Assembly: GCA_001899175.1 (NCBI GenBank)
Contig: MKVH01000003.1
Coordinates: 20,690-84,689 of the forward strand
DNA length: 64,000 nt
Direction: 5' to 3'
Source of the DNA: Candidatus Kapaibacterium thiocyanatum
GTDB taxonomy: Bacteria; Bacteroidota; Ignavibacteria; Kapaibacteriales; Kapaibacteriaceae
Shown piece after piece: positions 26,799-37,163 of the stretch. The number at the start of each line of letters is the position of its first letter. Position 1 is the first letter of the stretch. The notes beneath the pieces were generated by a model, which had not been told where the DNA came from, did no database searches, and saw only the letters and a list, made by a program, of their open reading frames with translations. The translations under genes were made by a program, and so were the position numbers.

Positions 26799-29700
26799 AT
26801 GCAACGTTGGTTTCGTTTAAGCAGCCTACTGCTTGTGCTTACCGCCGCCTTTTCCGTGGTCCGAGCTCAGGACTACGTGGAGGTGCGCGGTAGTCTCCCT
26901 CCGGGCGCGGTGCGCGTATTCGTACGCGACACCGTCTACCGCATCAGCGGCACGTACACAATTGGTGGTACGCTGGTGATCGAGCCCGGAACCCGCGTGG
27001 AGTTCCTGCCGAACGGTCGACTCATTGACTCGACTGGCGGCCGGATCCTTGCTGACGGACGAGCGTCAGCCACGTACAATGCGAATGCGGTCAATCCGCT
27101 GCTCCCGCCCTATACGGGCTATGACGATCCTTCTTACTTCGGTGCTCCCGGCGTCGTGACAAGCACGATCGCCACGGAGCCGACGATCCATGCGTCGAAG
27201 CATGGCGTCGTATTCCACGTGGATCTCGGATCGGATCCGAATCTGCAGAACCTTACTCCTGCCGAAGCCGTCATGTATAAGGCTGCTCGTCTGGAGTACG
27301 GTGGTTCGCAGGCAGCGATCCGCCTGAATCCGTGGTTCCGTCAGAAGGCCGGCAATCCCATCGACGTTCGCCCGGCACGTATCACGTTCATCGCTGGTGA
27401 CGTGAACAACTTCTCGCGCGAATGGGGTCACATCGTCGTTCTTCCGGGTGCGCGCGCCGCATTCTTCCGCGATGTCGACTTCCTGAATTTCCGCAAGGAC
27501 ACGACGGTCGACAACGAGCCGATCTACCTCGCGAACTCCGCTGGTCAGGCGATGACGCGTGCACAGCAGACGACGGCAAACGACAACCTGCTCCGTGCCA
27601 CGAACGGTGGTGGCGGTGCCATCACGACGTTCTCGGTTCGTACCTGGATCGTCGGCTGTAACTTCCGCAACAACATGGCCCGCTTCCGTGGCGGTGCTCT
27701 CCAGGTACTCCAGGCTCCGGTCGACCAGTATGTCGGTACGCCCCTTCAGGTCTATCCGACGGTCAGCCAGGCTACGATCAACGCACTTTCGATCTATCCC
27801 GCACAAGTCAATCCGTATCTCACGGATCGCAAGACGGCACAGCCGATTCAACAGAATCTCCGTGCCATCGACCTTCTCTATACGAATGGTCCGGAACCGG
27901 CTCTGACGGATGCCGAGCGTCAATCGCTCGACGATGCCCGTCTTGCCATGTACCTCGGCCGTATTCGTCAAACGCGCTTCATCAACAACCGCGTTCTTCT
28001 TTCGGATGTCGATACGGTTCGTATCGGTGGTATCCGTGTCGTAACGGACGTCAACCGCCCGGCTACGGTTCATGGAACGATCGACCGTTCGCACAAGAAC
28101 GAAGCCTTCGGTGGTGCCGTCTATATCGCCGGTCGTAACAAGATCCTCGTCGGCCTCGGTGTCAACGACTTCCAGGGCAAGGACACGATCGAATTCGTCG
28201 GTAACTACACCGAAAACCGCCAGCAGACGGAACTCGTCAACAACCAGCGTACGCACGGTGCCATGGGTGGCGCCCTCTACCTCGGTGGTGACAGCACGAG
28301 CATCTATCTCGCAGGTCGCTACGCTTCCAACAAGACGATCGTTCCGTTCATCACGGACGTCAACACGACCAACCCCATCACGTCCATGGCTACCTACTCG
28401 CAAGGTGGTGCCGTGTACGCTGCAAGCACGGTCGGTGAAGTACACGTCCGCGGTGGTCTCGACAACAACCCTGCCACGCACTTCCTCTCCAACGAGGCGG
28501 GTCGTGGTGGTGCCATCTACGTTGCAACCACGACGAACGCTCCCCTGTCCCCGTACATCGGTGGTTCGGACGGCGTCATCGTTGCCCGCAACTATGGCTT
28601 CAACATCAAGTTCCGCGACAACAAGGCCGTTGCGGACGGTGGTGCCATCTATACGGAACGTAACATGATGGTTCACGGCGCCGGCGGCGTCAGCGGACCT
28701 CTCTGGGTATACGGTTCCACGTACGGTGTCGAATTCTCGAACAACACGGCTGGTTATTCCGGTGGTGCCGTCAGCGTTCAACTGCCGACGGGTCTGCCGA
28801 TCGAACAACGCGTTCTTCGGTATGTCCGCGCCAACTTCGTCAACAACCGCGTCGGTGAAGTCAACGACTCGGTCGCTTCCATCGTTCGCGGTGGTGGTGG
28901 TCTCTACAGCATCAACGCCGACCTCAACGTCATCAAGGGTGTTGAATTCCGCGCCAACAAGGTATGGCACGGTAACGGTGGTGCTGTTGCCGTCGTGACG
29001 CCCGATACGCTCACGCGCAAGCGCTTCGTCGTAACGGATCTCGACAACATCATCGACAACGCCCAAGGTGTTGCCGTCGGTTATACGCCCCGCAACGACG
29101 TGTTCACGTTCCAGACCGCTTCGCCGCGTCCGGACGAACGCATGCTCACGCGCTTCTACGATAACATCGCCATCGCCAACCCGAACCGTCAAGGTAGCGG
29201 CGTGACGCAACGTGGCAATGCCAACAACCTCATGCACCCGGGTGCCGGTATCCGTGAAAACGGTACGGGTCTCGGTGGTGCCGTCTACATCCTGGACAGC
29301 ATCCGTGTCCGTGTCGACACGTTCGCCTTCGATCGCGTCCGCATCCAGAACAACACCGCATGGTCCGGTGCCGCTATCTACTCCGACAACTACGATCTCA
29401 AGCTCGCTCTCCAGCGTTCGCTCATCACGGGTAACACGGCTACGAGCGACATCGGTCGTACGACGGACACGATCACGGGTCCCTTCCTCGGTGACGAGAA
29501 CCTCGCATCCAGCGACATCGCCGGTGCAGTACTCTATGGTGAAGTCGTAGGCCCGCTTCCGTGGACCTCCTACAGCTACGCCGCAAACTCGATCTACGAT
29601 AACAACGCCCGTTTCATCATCCGCCTTCCGGACGCTCAGGACACCAAGGGTGTTCTCGCCGGCACGACGGGTATCGGTTTCGGTGGCGTCGACACGCTCC

Positions 29701-32700
29701 GCGGCAACTACTGGGGCCGTACGGAAGCCAACGTCAACACCATCCTTCCGCTGTCGGGCAACCAGACGTTCCAGCGTACGCAGGAAACGTTCTTCATCGC
29801 AGGCAATGGCAAGACGCACCTGCGCTTCATGCGCATTCCGTCGAACAACGTGACGGAACAAGGTCCGTTCGAATCCACGTGGCGCTTCACGTACAAGCCG
29901 ATTCCGATCTATCAGATCCCGGATACGCTTCTCATGGAAGGCCGCGTCTATGACATCTTCGACAAGGGTACGGACATCAAGACGGCCGACTACTCGCGCC
30001 GCCGCATGTCGCCTATCGAAGACTTCTCTGTCGGTATTCCTCCGGCCATCCGTCTGTTCGCAGATGCTACGCAGCCTTCGAACAACAAGTACGTAAAGCG
30101 TACGACGCGTGATCCGTTCGATGCCGAAACGTTCGATTACATCGGCAAGGTCCAGACGGAATTCATCGGCGATCATCCGATCGGCTATCCGCTCTTCCTC
30201 GAAGCTCGTGCCGATTACGATCAGACGGCCGAAATCAGCAACAACGATCCCCGCGCGATCAACGAATCGGTATTCTTCGTCATCAACGAACGTACCGGTG
30301 ACTACATCCGCGTCAACATGAAGCAGAAGGGTCTCACGGACACGACGTTCCGCGCTCGCGTAGAACTCGTTCCGGACTCCAGCTTCGGTGGCGATCCGAA
30401 CATCCGTCGTTCGTACGAAGGTCTCTCTTCCTACGGTACGGGTGCAACGCTTCTCTCCGTACTCGCAGCCAACGCCGTTGCAGAAGATTCTTCCGCACTG
30501 GCTGGCCGTCGTTGGGAAGGTTCCACCGTTCTCGGTGAACTCGGTGGCAATGGCTTCCGCCTCGGCAACCGCCCGGGCCTGCCGTTCTCCAATACGGGTA
30601 ACGACGGTGGCAAGGAAACGTACTTCGGTGGCGAACGCTACCGTGCTCTTCCGGTCCGTGAAGGTGACGAAGTAACGGTCGTCTCCCGTACGGTACTGTG
30701 GAAGGAAGGCGTGATTCCTGCCATCAACGGCGCTCTGTCGTTCCGCATCGGTTCGACGTCGAATCCTCCGGTTCTCACCGGTGCTGGCGATACGCTTGCC
30801 AACTCGCCCCTTCTCCACCCCGAAATGCGCAACCGCGTCTTCGTGACGGAGAACCGTCTCTACACGCCGATCACGGCAGCACAATCGCCCCGCGGCGGTG
30901 GTCGTGGCAGCTGGTTCAACGAACCCGCTTCCTATCCGGCCGACTCGACCGGTCAACCGATCGTATCTCTCGATTACACGGAACGTGACTCGATCTTCTC
31001 GATCACGGCCGTCGACATCAACCGCTTCTACGATCCGCGCGTGATCATGGACTCCACGAAGGGTGCCTACCTTTCGTACTTCTGGAAGATCAGCGACGAC
31101 AACTCGGCTCTCAAGTACTGGCTGCGCGACACGCTCGTCGACGCCGGTGACGACAACAGCACGAGCTGGGGCGCTGTCGGATACCGCATCCTTCGCGGCC
31201 GCCCGATCAACCCGTACATCGTTCCTGGTGGCGAAGAGATCGAAGTGACGGCCAAGAACTTCCCGCCGTCGCTCGAAATCGTCGACACGCTCCGCAAGGC
31301 TGGCTATAGCGAAGACGTCATCAGCCGCTGGCTGTATCTCTATCCGAGCTACTTCCACGCCGAAGAGTACGACAACAACTCGCTTCCGCTCGACCAACGC
31401 GATCAAGCCAACACGAATGCCCGCTTCCTGCAACAGGATACGGTCAACTACGGCTGGCTGGACACGACGTCGTATCGCTTCCGCATCTACGTGGTCGATT
31501 CGATGCCGCGCTTCCTCTGGGCTCACAAGCCGCCGCGTACGGGTGGTCCGCAGTACACGAACTTCCTTGCCGGTGACACGACGATCGTTCTCGATCCCAC
31601 GACCGTCGACACGAACACCTACAAGAACGGTGAGTACCTGGATACGCTCCGCATGCTGGTCTCGAACTCGCGTGTCGGTCGTCGCCTCGTCGCTCCCAAC
31701 GCCATCACGGATGAAATCTATAACAATCCGCTTGGCAACAACAGCCGTCAGGCTGACACGGTCAACATCCAGTATGTCGCGAACCTGACGGACTCGCTCC
31801 GCTTCATGCTCGACGTCAACACGGATGATGAATTCGAAGACAGGGCTGCCGTGGACAACAACCGCGCGATCGTACAGCGTTACGGTGCATGGGACTTCCG
31901 CTACGGTAAGACCGCCTATGGCTTCCTCTCGACGGCCGTCCGTGAAACACCGGGCGACACGACGCTCGATGAAGTCCAGATCACGCGTCCTGTCTGGATG
32001 TCCACGCAATACATGCGCAAGTACAACAACGGCGCACAAGCTGACCAGTTCGGTGAAGACTTCATGACGAACGGTCAGATCAACATCCGTATCGCTCGCC
32101 AGGAAGCCATCAACCTGCTCACGCCGGTTGGCCAGGTCAACGACGATCTCAATACGGACACGCTGCTCACGATCGTCGCCAACGACGGTCACGGTGGCAT
32201 CAACTACTACACGCGTCGCGTCTTCGTGAACCTGCAACCGCAGATCATCACGGCTGACCTGCCCGAAGCTCTCGAGGATGAAGACTACAACGTCCATCTC
32301 CTCGATTCCGCTCGCCGCATCAAGGTCTACGATCCGAACTGGGGTCAAGCTCAGAACTTCGAACTCATCTACACGGATGAAACGCGCGATAGCGTCGCTA
32401 TCGACCCGTACTTCGAAGAATCCGGCAAGATCGCTCTGAACAAGACGACGCCGAAGTGGCTCAAGATCAATCGCGAATCCGGTCTGCTCTACGGCACGCC
32501 GCGCGTGACGGATACGCCCTACCCGGATACGGTCGTTCAGGTAACGGTTCTCGTGACGGACAAGGGTGGCCTCAAGGATCAGCGCACGATCAATCTCACG
32601 ATCCGCGCTCGCAACCACGAGCCGCACCTCTTCTCGTCGCCGATCATCAAGTGCGTCGACTTCGGCAAGCCCTACGAAGACACGATCCGTGTAACGGACA

Positions 32701-33794
32701 TCGATCTCAAGCGTACGCAGGCCGCCAACGAGCAACTCTCGTTCTCGGTTCTGGATACGCCTGGTGACTGGGTCTTCACGCCTGCTACGCTCTCGAGCCC
32801 GATCGCAGATACGCAAGTCGTTCGCATCAGCACGACGAACCTGCAAGGTGTACCGGTCAACGGCCGCATCCGCATCCAGGTTGTCGTGACGGACAAGCAA
32901 GGCCTTGCAGACACGCTCGTCTACCAGGTTGCCGTTTCCGCTGAAACGCGCTTCTCCGCTGACGTCCGTGTCGAAAACAACCTCGGTGCCTTCCAGGTCC
33001 TGACCTTCGGTCTGAACAAGACGGAAATCGCAACGCGCGGTGACGAAGACGGCAGCTATGGCCGCCTCGACTCCAACTATTGCGAATACGAACTGCCTCC
33101 GGTTCCGTACATCGACGTCTTCGACGCTCGCTGGACGATTCCGAACCGCAACGGTACGCTGCGCAACATCTTCCCGCACTCGGCTACACCTGGTGAAGCC
33201 ATCTATCGCGCCCGCTTCCAGGCTGGTGGCGAAACGGGTCAAAGCTCGGCTTACTATCCGGTCAAGATCTCGTGGTGTCGCAATCAGATCCCTGATCGCA
33301 CGACCGACGAACCGGGTTCGTACTACATCCGTGACGACGTATCGAACGGTGCTCAGTTCAGCTTCAACATGAAGACCGGTGAAGGTCGTTCGGTTGCTGA
33401 CATCCAGCACAAGGTGGCCAACGGCTGCGATACGATCATCATCATCCGCGACGCTCTGAAGGGCTTCATCATCGTGTACGATTACACGACGGCTGTCGAC
33501 AACGAAGGCACGATCACGACCGATCTCGCCATCACGCAGACGGCACCGAATCCGTTCAGCAGCTCCACGGCTATCTCGTTCAGCACGCCTGGCACGAAGA
33601 TGATCTCGGTCGAGATCTATGACGCCATCGGCACGAAGGTTGCCACGCTGGCCAACGACATGTTCTCGGCAGGCAGCCACACGATTGAATGGAATGGCAC
33701 CTCGAATGGTGTTGCTCTGTCGAGCGGCCTCTACACCGTCCGCATCGCTGACGGTACGAAGTCGGTCACGCAGCAGATCGTTCTCGTCCGCTAA
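26799..33794 (+). CDS. Giant T9SS-secreted surface protein with Pmp-like beta-helix
   Basis: This 2331-residue protein has a signal peptide ending near Val-Val-Arg-Ala-Gln. Residues about 270-880 carry many GGA(V/I/L)Y motifs with paired F-x-x-N strands (FRNN, FRDN, FVNN), the pattern of chlamydial polymorphic membrane proteins and a right-handed beta-helix. Residues about 1830-2060 look like tandem Ig/cadherin-like domains with Asp-Glu-Asp calcium-type loops. Residues 2247-2331 form a type A T9SS sorting domain starting TAPNPFSSSTAI. GGAGG precedes the ATG. Codon use (many CAA, GCT, GGT) differs from most neighbours and suggests high expression. It is probably an adhesin or surface-layer component. 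Confidence 0.8.
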   Translation: MQRWFRLSSLLLVLTAAFSVVRAQDYVEVRGSLPPGAVRVFVRDTVYRISGTYTIGGTLVIEPGTRVEFLPNGRLIDSTGGRILADGRASATYNANAVNPLLPPYTGYDDPSYFGAPGVVTSTIATEPTIHASKHGVVFHVDLGSDPNLQNLTPAEAVMYKAARLEYGGSQAAIRLNPWFRQKAGNPIDVRPARITFIAGDVNNFSREWGHIVVLPGARAAFFRDVDFLNFRKDTTVDNEPIYLANSAGQAMTRAQQTTANDNLLRATNGGGGAITTFSVRTWIVGCNFRNNMARFRGGALQVLQAPVDQYVGTPLQVYPTVSQATINALSIYPAQVNPYLTDRKTAQPIQQNLRAIDLLYTNGPEPALTDAERQSLDDARLAMYLGRIRQTRFINNRVLLSDVDTVRIGGIRVVTDVNRPATVHGTIDRSHKNEAFGGAVYIAGRNKILVGLGVNDFQGKDTIEFVGNYTENRQQTELVNNQRTHGAMGGALYLGGDSTSIYLAGRYASNKTIVPFITDVNTTNPITSMATYSQGGAVYAASTVGEVHVRGGLDNNPATHFLSNEAGRGGAIYVATTTNAPLSPYIGGSDGVIVARNYGFNIKFRDNKAVADGGAIYTERNMMVHGAGGVSGPLWVYGSTYGVEFSNNTAGYSGGAVSVQLPTGLPIEQRVLRYVRANFVNNRVGEVNDSVASIVRGGGGLYSINADLNVIKGVEFRANKVWHGNGGAVAVVTPDTLTRKRFVVTDLDNIIDNAQGVAVGYTPRNDVFTFQTASPRPDERMLTRFYDNIAIANPNRQGSGVTQRGNANNLMHPGAGIRENGTGLGGAVYILDSIRVRVDTFAFDRVRIQNNTAWSGAAIYSDNYDLKLALQRSLITGNTATSDIGRTTDTITGPFLGDENLASSDIAGAVLYGEVVGPLPWTSYSYAANSIYDNNARFIIRLPDAQDTKGVLAGTTGIGFGGVDTLRGNYWGRTEANVNTILPLSGNQTFQRTQETFFIAGNGKTHLRFMRIPSNNVTEQGPFESTWRFTYKPIPIYQIPDTLLMEGRVYDIFDKGTDIKTADYSRRRMSPIEDFSVGIPPAIRLFADATQPSNNKYVKRTTRDPFDAETFDYIGKVQTEFIGDHPIGYPLFLEARADYDQTAEISNNDPRAINESVFFVINERTGDYIRVNMKQKGLTDTTFRARVELVPDSSFGGDPNIRRSYEGLSSYGTGATLLSVLAANAVAEDSSALAGRRWEGSTVLGELGGNGFRLGNRPGLPFSNTGNDGGKETYFGGERYRALPVREGDEVTVVSRTVLWKEGVIPAINGALSFRIGSTSNPPVLTGAGDTLANSPLLHPEMRNRVFVTENRLYTPITAAQSPRGGGRGSWFNEPASYPADSTGQPIVSLDYTERDSIFSITAVDINRFYDPRVIMDSTKGAYLSYFWKISDDNSALKYWLRDTLVDAGDDNSTSWGAVGYRILRGRPINPYIVPGGEEIEVTAKNFPPSLEIVDTLRKAGYSEDVISRWLYLYPSYFHAEEYDNNSLPLDQRDQANTNARFLQQDTVNYGWLDTTSYRFRIYVVDSMPRFLWAHKPPRTGGPQYTNFLAGDTTIVLDPTTVDTNTYKNGEYLDTLRMLVSNSRVGRRLVAPNAITDEIYNNPLGNNSRQADTVNIQYVANLTDSLRFMLDVNTDDEFEDRAAVDNNRAIVQRYGAWDFRYGKTAYGFLSTAVRETPGDTTLDEVQITRPVWMSTQYMRKYNNGAQADQFGEDFMTNGQINIRIARQEAINLLTPVGQVNDDLNTDTLLTIVANDGHGGINYYTRRVFVNLQPQIITADLPEALEDEDYNVHLLDSARRIKVYDPNWGQAQNFELIYTDETRDSVAIDPYFEESGKIALNKTTPKWLKINRESGLLYGTPRVTDTPYPDTVVQVTVLVTDKGGLKDQRTINLTIRARNHEPHLFSSPIIKCVDFGKPYEDTIRVTDIDLKRTQAANEQLSFSVLDTPGDWVFTPATLSSPIADTQVVRISTTNLQGVPVNGRIRIQVVVTDKQGLADTLVYQVAVSAETRFSADVRVENNLGAFQVLTFGLNKTEIATRGDEDGSYGRLDSNYCEYELPPVPYIDVFDARWTIPNRNGTLRNIFPHSATPGEAIYRARFQAGGETGQSSAYYPVKISWCRNQIPDRTTDEPGSYYIRDDVSNGAQFSFNMKTGEGRSVADIQHKVANGCDTIIIIRDALKGFIIVYDYTTAVDNEGTITTDLAITQTAPNPFSSSTAISFSTPGTKMISVEIYDAIGTKVATLANDMFSAGSHTIEWNGTSNGVALSSGLYTVRIADGTKSVTQQIVLVR

Positions 33795-33808
33795 TCTCGA
33801 ACACGAAG

Positions 33809-33834
33809 AGGCCGGCATCGCGAGATGCCGGCCT
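33809..33834 (+). terminator. Strong hairpin after the giant surface gene
   Basis: AGGCCGGCATC pairs perfectly with GATGCCGGCCT around a GCGA (GNRA) tetraloop. There is no T-run after it, so it may protect the mRNA 3' end or cause partial termination before the next gene at 33888. Confidence 0.55.
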
Positions 33835-33887
33835 GCTTCCCGGCTCTCGAAGAAAAAGCAACATAATTGTAACCCATGGAGTCCAGT

Positions 33888-35942
33888 ATGAAAAGACAGG
33901 TATTCATTGCTTCGGCAGTAGTACTCTGTTCGATTGCGATGGGTGCGGTGGACGGGATGGCGCAACAGATCTTCAATCAGTTTCGCCAGCCCACGCTCGA
34001 GGTAGGTCGTCCCTATCGTGACCTCGATGTCTGCCCCGTATCGCGCTTGAACAAGAACGTACTCCCGCCGACGGCATTTGTGCTACCGCCGACCAACATC
34101 AACGACGTTGATGACGGTTATGCGTTCGTTGCTTTCCCGGCGACGTTCCGCTTCAACTACAACGGTCAGGAGCAAACAGGTATTTGGGTTAGTGTCAACG
34201 GTTTCGCGACCTTCGACAACACGAAGCTTGTTCCCGCCAAGCAATCGGTGGGTCTCTTCACGAATTCCGCATCGTATCCCGACAATGTCGTCGCTCCCTT
34301 CTGGGGCGATCACCGCTACCGCATGCCCATCGATGTGGCCGGTGGTTACATGCCTTCCGAGATCTCGTGGGCATTCGACGTCGATCGTGACGAAAACTGC
34401 GATACGATCAAGCCGGTTCGCCGCTGCCTGATCATCCAGTGGAAGAATCTGAACATCAACGACCAGTCCATCAACTCCTCGGTCGGTAACTTCCAGGCTC
34501 GCCTGTACGAAGCTCCGTCCGACGACAACTACCAGGGCGATATCGAATTCGCCTACGGTCAGGTCGGTGGCAATCCGTATACGTCCAACACGACGGTCGT
34601 AACGCGCAACGCCACGGTCGGTATCAAGGGTAACGGTGGTTTCCCCGGCTTCCTTTCCGACTTCTGGAACGGTCTCGTCTATGTTCCGGCTCTCGGTGCG
34701 AACGTCCGTACGGACAGCACGTCGATCTGGCAGCCTTCGGGCGGTCGTAGCGACGCTGTCATCCGCTTCACGGCTATCGTTCGCTTCACGTTCGACATGT
34801 GGGGTTACGGTGACGCCGATACGTCGGCTGCCCGCAACCAGCGCCACGAGAACCTTCCCCAGAATCGCCGCGTAACGGCCAACGATGCACGTGTCATCAT
34901 GCGTTCCATCGCCACCGGCCGCCTGCTCGATTCCGTCTGGAAGCGTCAAGCGTATCAGGGCGATGTGAACCACTCCGGTCGCTTCTACTTTACGAAGCTC
35001 AACCGTGCGTTCACGGCCGACTCGATCGATCCGATCCTGAATCCCACGCCGCCGCACATCGTCATCTGGCGCCGCACGATCGACGTCGAGCAGTACTTCC
35101 CTGGTCAAGTCGTTCTGCCCACCACGGGCAAGCAGGTCCTTCGCGTGATGTTCGAAGGTGATGGTCTCTACGGCGTGAACGGACGTGCTCCGGACGTCAG
35201 TAACCTGTCCCAGATCTATTACGAAGTGACCGAGTACGATGCCGCACTCATCATGCGCTATATCTCGGGCCGTCTGCCCTACCTGCCGTGGATCTATGAC
35301 AACGATACCGTTGGTCCCCACTTCGGCAAGGTCGGCGACATGAACACGGCAACCGACATCACCTTCGGTGCCGCTACGCCGGTCGGTAATGGTCTCGTCC
35401 GTATCCCCGTCTTCGTCAACGGTGCGGTTTCCGATGCCTTCGGTGTGAAGTTCAACACGAACAGCCCCATCGAAGCACTGACGCCCGTCAACAGCGAAAA
35501 CGGTAAGGTTTCCGTCGACAACGGCGACAACGTAGCCGTCGTCATCGGTAACGGTTCCTTCGAGCAAGGCAAGCCCGTCGCCTACGTGACGGTCAAGGAA
35601 CAAGCTTCCTATGCCTTCTCGGGCATCCGCTTCAATGAGCAACAACGTGCCGATCAGGCGCTGAACAACGGTTCGGCACAAACCGACAACATGCTGTCGG
35701 CCTATCCGAATCCGATGTCCACGTCCACGTCGTTCGCCATCAATCTGCCTGTCAACGGTACGTATACGGTTCGCGTATTCGATACCTTCGGCAAGCTGGT
35801 CAGCACGATCTTCGACGGCGCTGCTACGGCAGGTACGCTGTCGGTAACGTGGGATGGTTCGAACGTCGCTGCCGGTGCCTACATCGTCCGCGTGGATGGT
35901 GAAGGTGTGCAGGCATCGCACATGGTTACCGTCGTTCGTTAA
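33888..35942 (+). CDS. T9SS-secreted protein with dockerin-like segments
   Basis: This 684-residue protein has a signal peptide ending near Gly-Met-Ala-Gln-Gln. The N-terminal 150 residues resemble nidogen/lectin-like beta domains (FRFNYNGQ, VSVNGFATF, VAPFWGDH). Segments at about 329-368 (VTANDARVIMRSIATG, then GDVNHSGRF) and about 447-494 (VTEYDAALIMRYISG, then GKVGDMNTATD) resemble halves of type I dockerins, with Asp/Asn calcium loops followed by a helix. Residues about 604-684 are a T9SS sorting domain beginning AYPNPMSTSTSF. Codon use resembles the giant protein. The dockerin reading is from motif resemblance only. Confidence 0.75.
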   Translation: MKRQVFIASAVVLCSIAMGAVDGMAQQIFNQFRQPTLEVGRPYRDLDVCPVSRLNKNVLPPTAFVLPPTNINDVDDGYAFVAFPATFRFNYNGQEQTGIWVSVNGFATFDNTKLVPAKQSVGLFTNSASYPDNVVAPFWGDHRYRMPIDVAGGYMPSEISWAFDVDRDENCDTIKPVRRCLIIQWKNLNINDQSINSSVGNFQARLYEAPSDDNYQGDIEFAYGQVGGNPYTSNTTVVTRNATVGIKGNGGFPGFLSDFWNGLVYVPALGANVRTDSTSIWQPSGGRSDAVIRFTAIVRFTFDMWGYGDADTSAARNQRHENLPQNRRVTANDARVIMRSIATGRLLDSVWKRQAYQGDVNHSGRFYFTKLNRAFTADSIDPILNPTPPHIVIWRRTIDVEQYFPGQVVLPTTGKQVLRVMFEGDGLYGVNGRAPDVSNLSQIYYEVTEYDAALIMRYISGRLPYLPWIYDNDTVGPHFGKVGDMNTATDITFGAATPVGNGLVRIPVFVNGAVSDAFGVKFNTNSPIEALTPVNSENGKVSVDNGDNVAVVIGNGSFEQGKPVAYVTVKEQASYAFSGIRFNEQQRADQALNNGSAQTDNMLSAYPNPMSTSTSFAINLPVNGTYTVRVFDTFGKLVSTIFDGAATAGTLSVTWDGSNVAAGAYIVRVDGEGVQASHMVTVVR

Positions 35943-35963
35943 TCGAACGTCCGGAAGAGAAAC

Positions 35964-37133
35964 ATGACGAGGTTCACATTGCTGCTGGTCATCCTCGGGA
36001 TGACCAGCAGCATCGCCTCGGCACTCGCTGCCGATACGCTCAAGGTGACCAGCCAGCGTATCATCGACATGTGCGGCCAGGAACAGCGTTGGCTGATCGT
36101 GGCCGATATCGGCGAGGTATATGTTTCAGACAGTCTATTGTCCTTTGATATCATACTTGGATATGACGCATCCCGGATGAGGCCCACGACAGGGTTGAAG
36201 TCCGGAACGCTGTCCGAGCAACTGGATCTCTTCGATAGTCCATATTTCAACTTCGTGACGAAGGGTGAGATATGGGTTTCGGCTGCAGGGCTGACCAGGC
36301 CGGCGCGTGGCAAGCTGCCACTCTTCGCCGTAGCCGGGGACTACATCGGAACCTGCAATCAGTCGACGAACCTGACGGTGGCCTTCGCACCAGAGTTCAA
36401 CGAGGAGTTCAAGCGCAAGGTCGAGGTCTACAGGACCGATTCGGTCGTCTCCGTGGCGATACCGAAGAGTCGTCCGGATCTCGGTGCCTTCCCGACCGAC
36501 CTGGCATTGCTGATGGAGGGAAACGATTCCACGGCCGAGGGTGAGATCGTTCTTCGCTGCAAGGGCATGAAGGACAGCCTCCTGAGCCTCGAGCTGGCCT
36601 TGTCCAGACCCGACGTCTTCGAGATCGTCAGCGTATGGTCGGAAGATGCCAACGTCAAGGACCTCGAACTGAGCGGTAACCAACGGGATACTTCGGGCGT
36701 TATGCTGAAGGTCAACGTACTGGCCGATTCCGTGACGATCCGATACAGTGTACGTTCCCTGACAGACAGCAAGGACACGACGGAGACGCTCTCGGTACAC
36801 ATGACGTCGTCACTCGAATGTGGATGTATCAGGCCGACGGGTAGCGCGGACATCTCGCTGCACTCCAGGAAGCAGGACACCACGACGGTCGATACGGATG
36901 TTGATGAAGCCACTGACTACATCGCTCTTCGCGATGGAACGATCATCGTTCAGTGCCTTCATCGGCAGCCGGAATCAATCACGGTATACTCTTTGCTAGG
37001 AGAAGTCATCGCACAGGTGACGGACGTCAAGGAGAATCGGGTCCAGATTCCAGTGCAGTCAGCCCCGGCCGGCCCGCTCTTCGTGCAGATGGTCCGCAAG
37101 GGGCTTCCAAGTGTGAAAATGGTGTTGAAATAA
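35964..37133 (+). CDS. Secreted protein with cohesin-like domain
   Basis: This 389-residue protein has a signal peptide (about 1-23). Residues 40-140 have the order of a cohesin-like beta-sandwich: SLLSFDIILGYDASRMRP, a GTLSEQL turn, and LFAVAGDYIG. The last 60 residues (SITVYSLLGEVIAQV to the final KMVLK) resemble a short or divergent T9SS sorting domain, without the usual PNP start. Codon use is ordinary, unlike the flanking genes, so it is probably expressed at a lower level. A perfect 14-bp hairpin lies within codons 6-16. It follows the dockerin-like gene by 21 bp. Confidence 0.65.
   Translation: MTRFTLLLVILGMTSSIASALAADTLKVTSQRIIDMCGQEQRWLIVADIGEVYVSDSLLSFDIILGYDASRMRPTTGLKSGTLSEQLDLFDSPYFNFVTKGEIWVSAAGLTRPARGKLPLFAVAGDYIGTCNQSTNLTVAFAPEFNEEFKRKVEVYRTDSVVSVAIPKSRPDLGAFPTDLALLMEGNDSTAEGEIVLRCKGMKDSLLSLELALSRPDVFEIVSVWSEDANVKDLELSGNQRDTSGVMLKVNVLADSVTIRYSVRSLTDSKDTTETLSVHMTSSLECGCIRPTGSADISLHSRKQDTTTVDTDVDEATDYIALRDGTIIVQCLHRQPESITVYSLLGEVIAQVTDVKENRVQIPVQSAPAGPLFVQMVRKGLPSVKMVLK
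35981..36011 (+). promoter_or_regulatory. Intragenic 14-bp hairpin in a signal-peptide coding region
   Basis: GCTGCTGGTCATCC at 35981-35994, loop TCG, and GGATGACCAGCAGC at 35998-36011 are perfectly complementary. The hairpin begins 17 nt after the start codon of the cohesin-like gene, where it would hinder early elongation or polymerase read-through. Confidence 0.55.
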
Positions 37134-37163
37134 TCAGTTAATCTACTCATCAGAGGAGATCGT

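Noticed and set aside
27066-33965. An uninterrupted antisense frame of about 2300 codons opposite the giant surface gene
   Set aside because: The sense strand has a signal peptide, motif repeats and a T9SS domain. The antisense frame is Arg/Asp/Val-rich low-information sequence caused by codon bias, as are similar long frames at 37257-41138 and 19215-22745.
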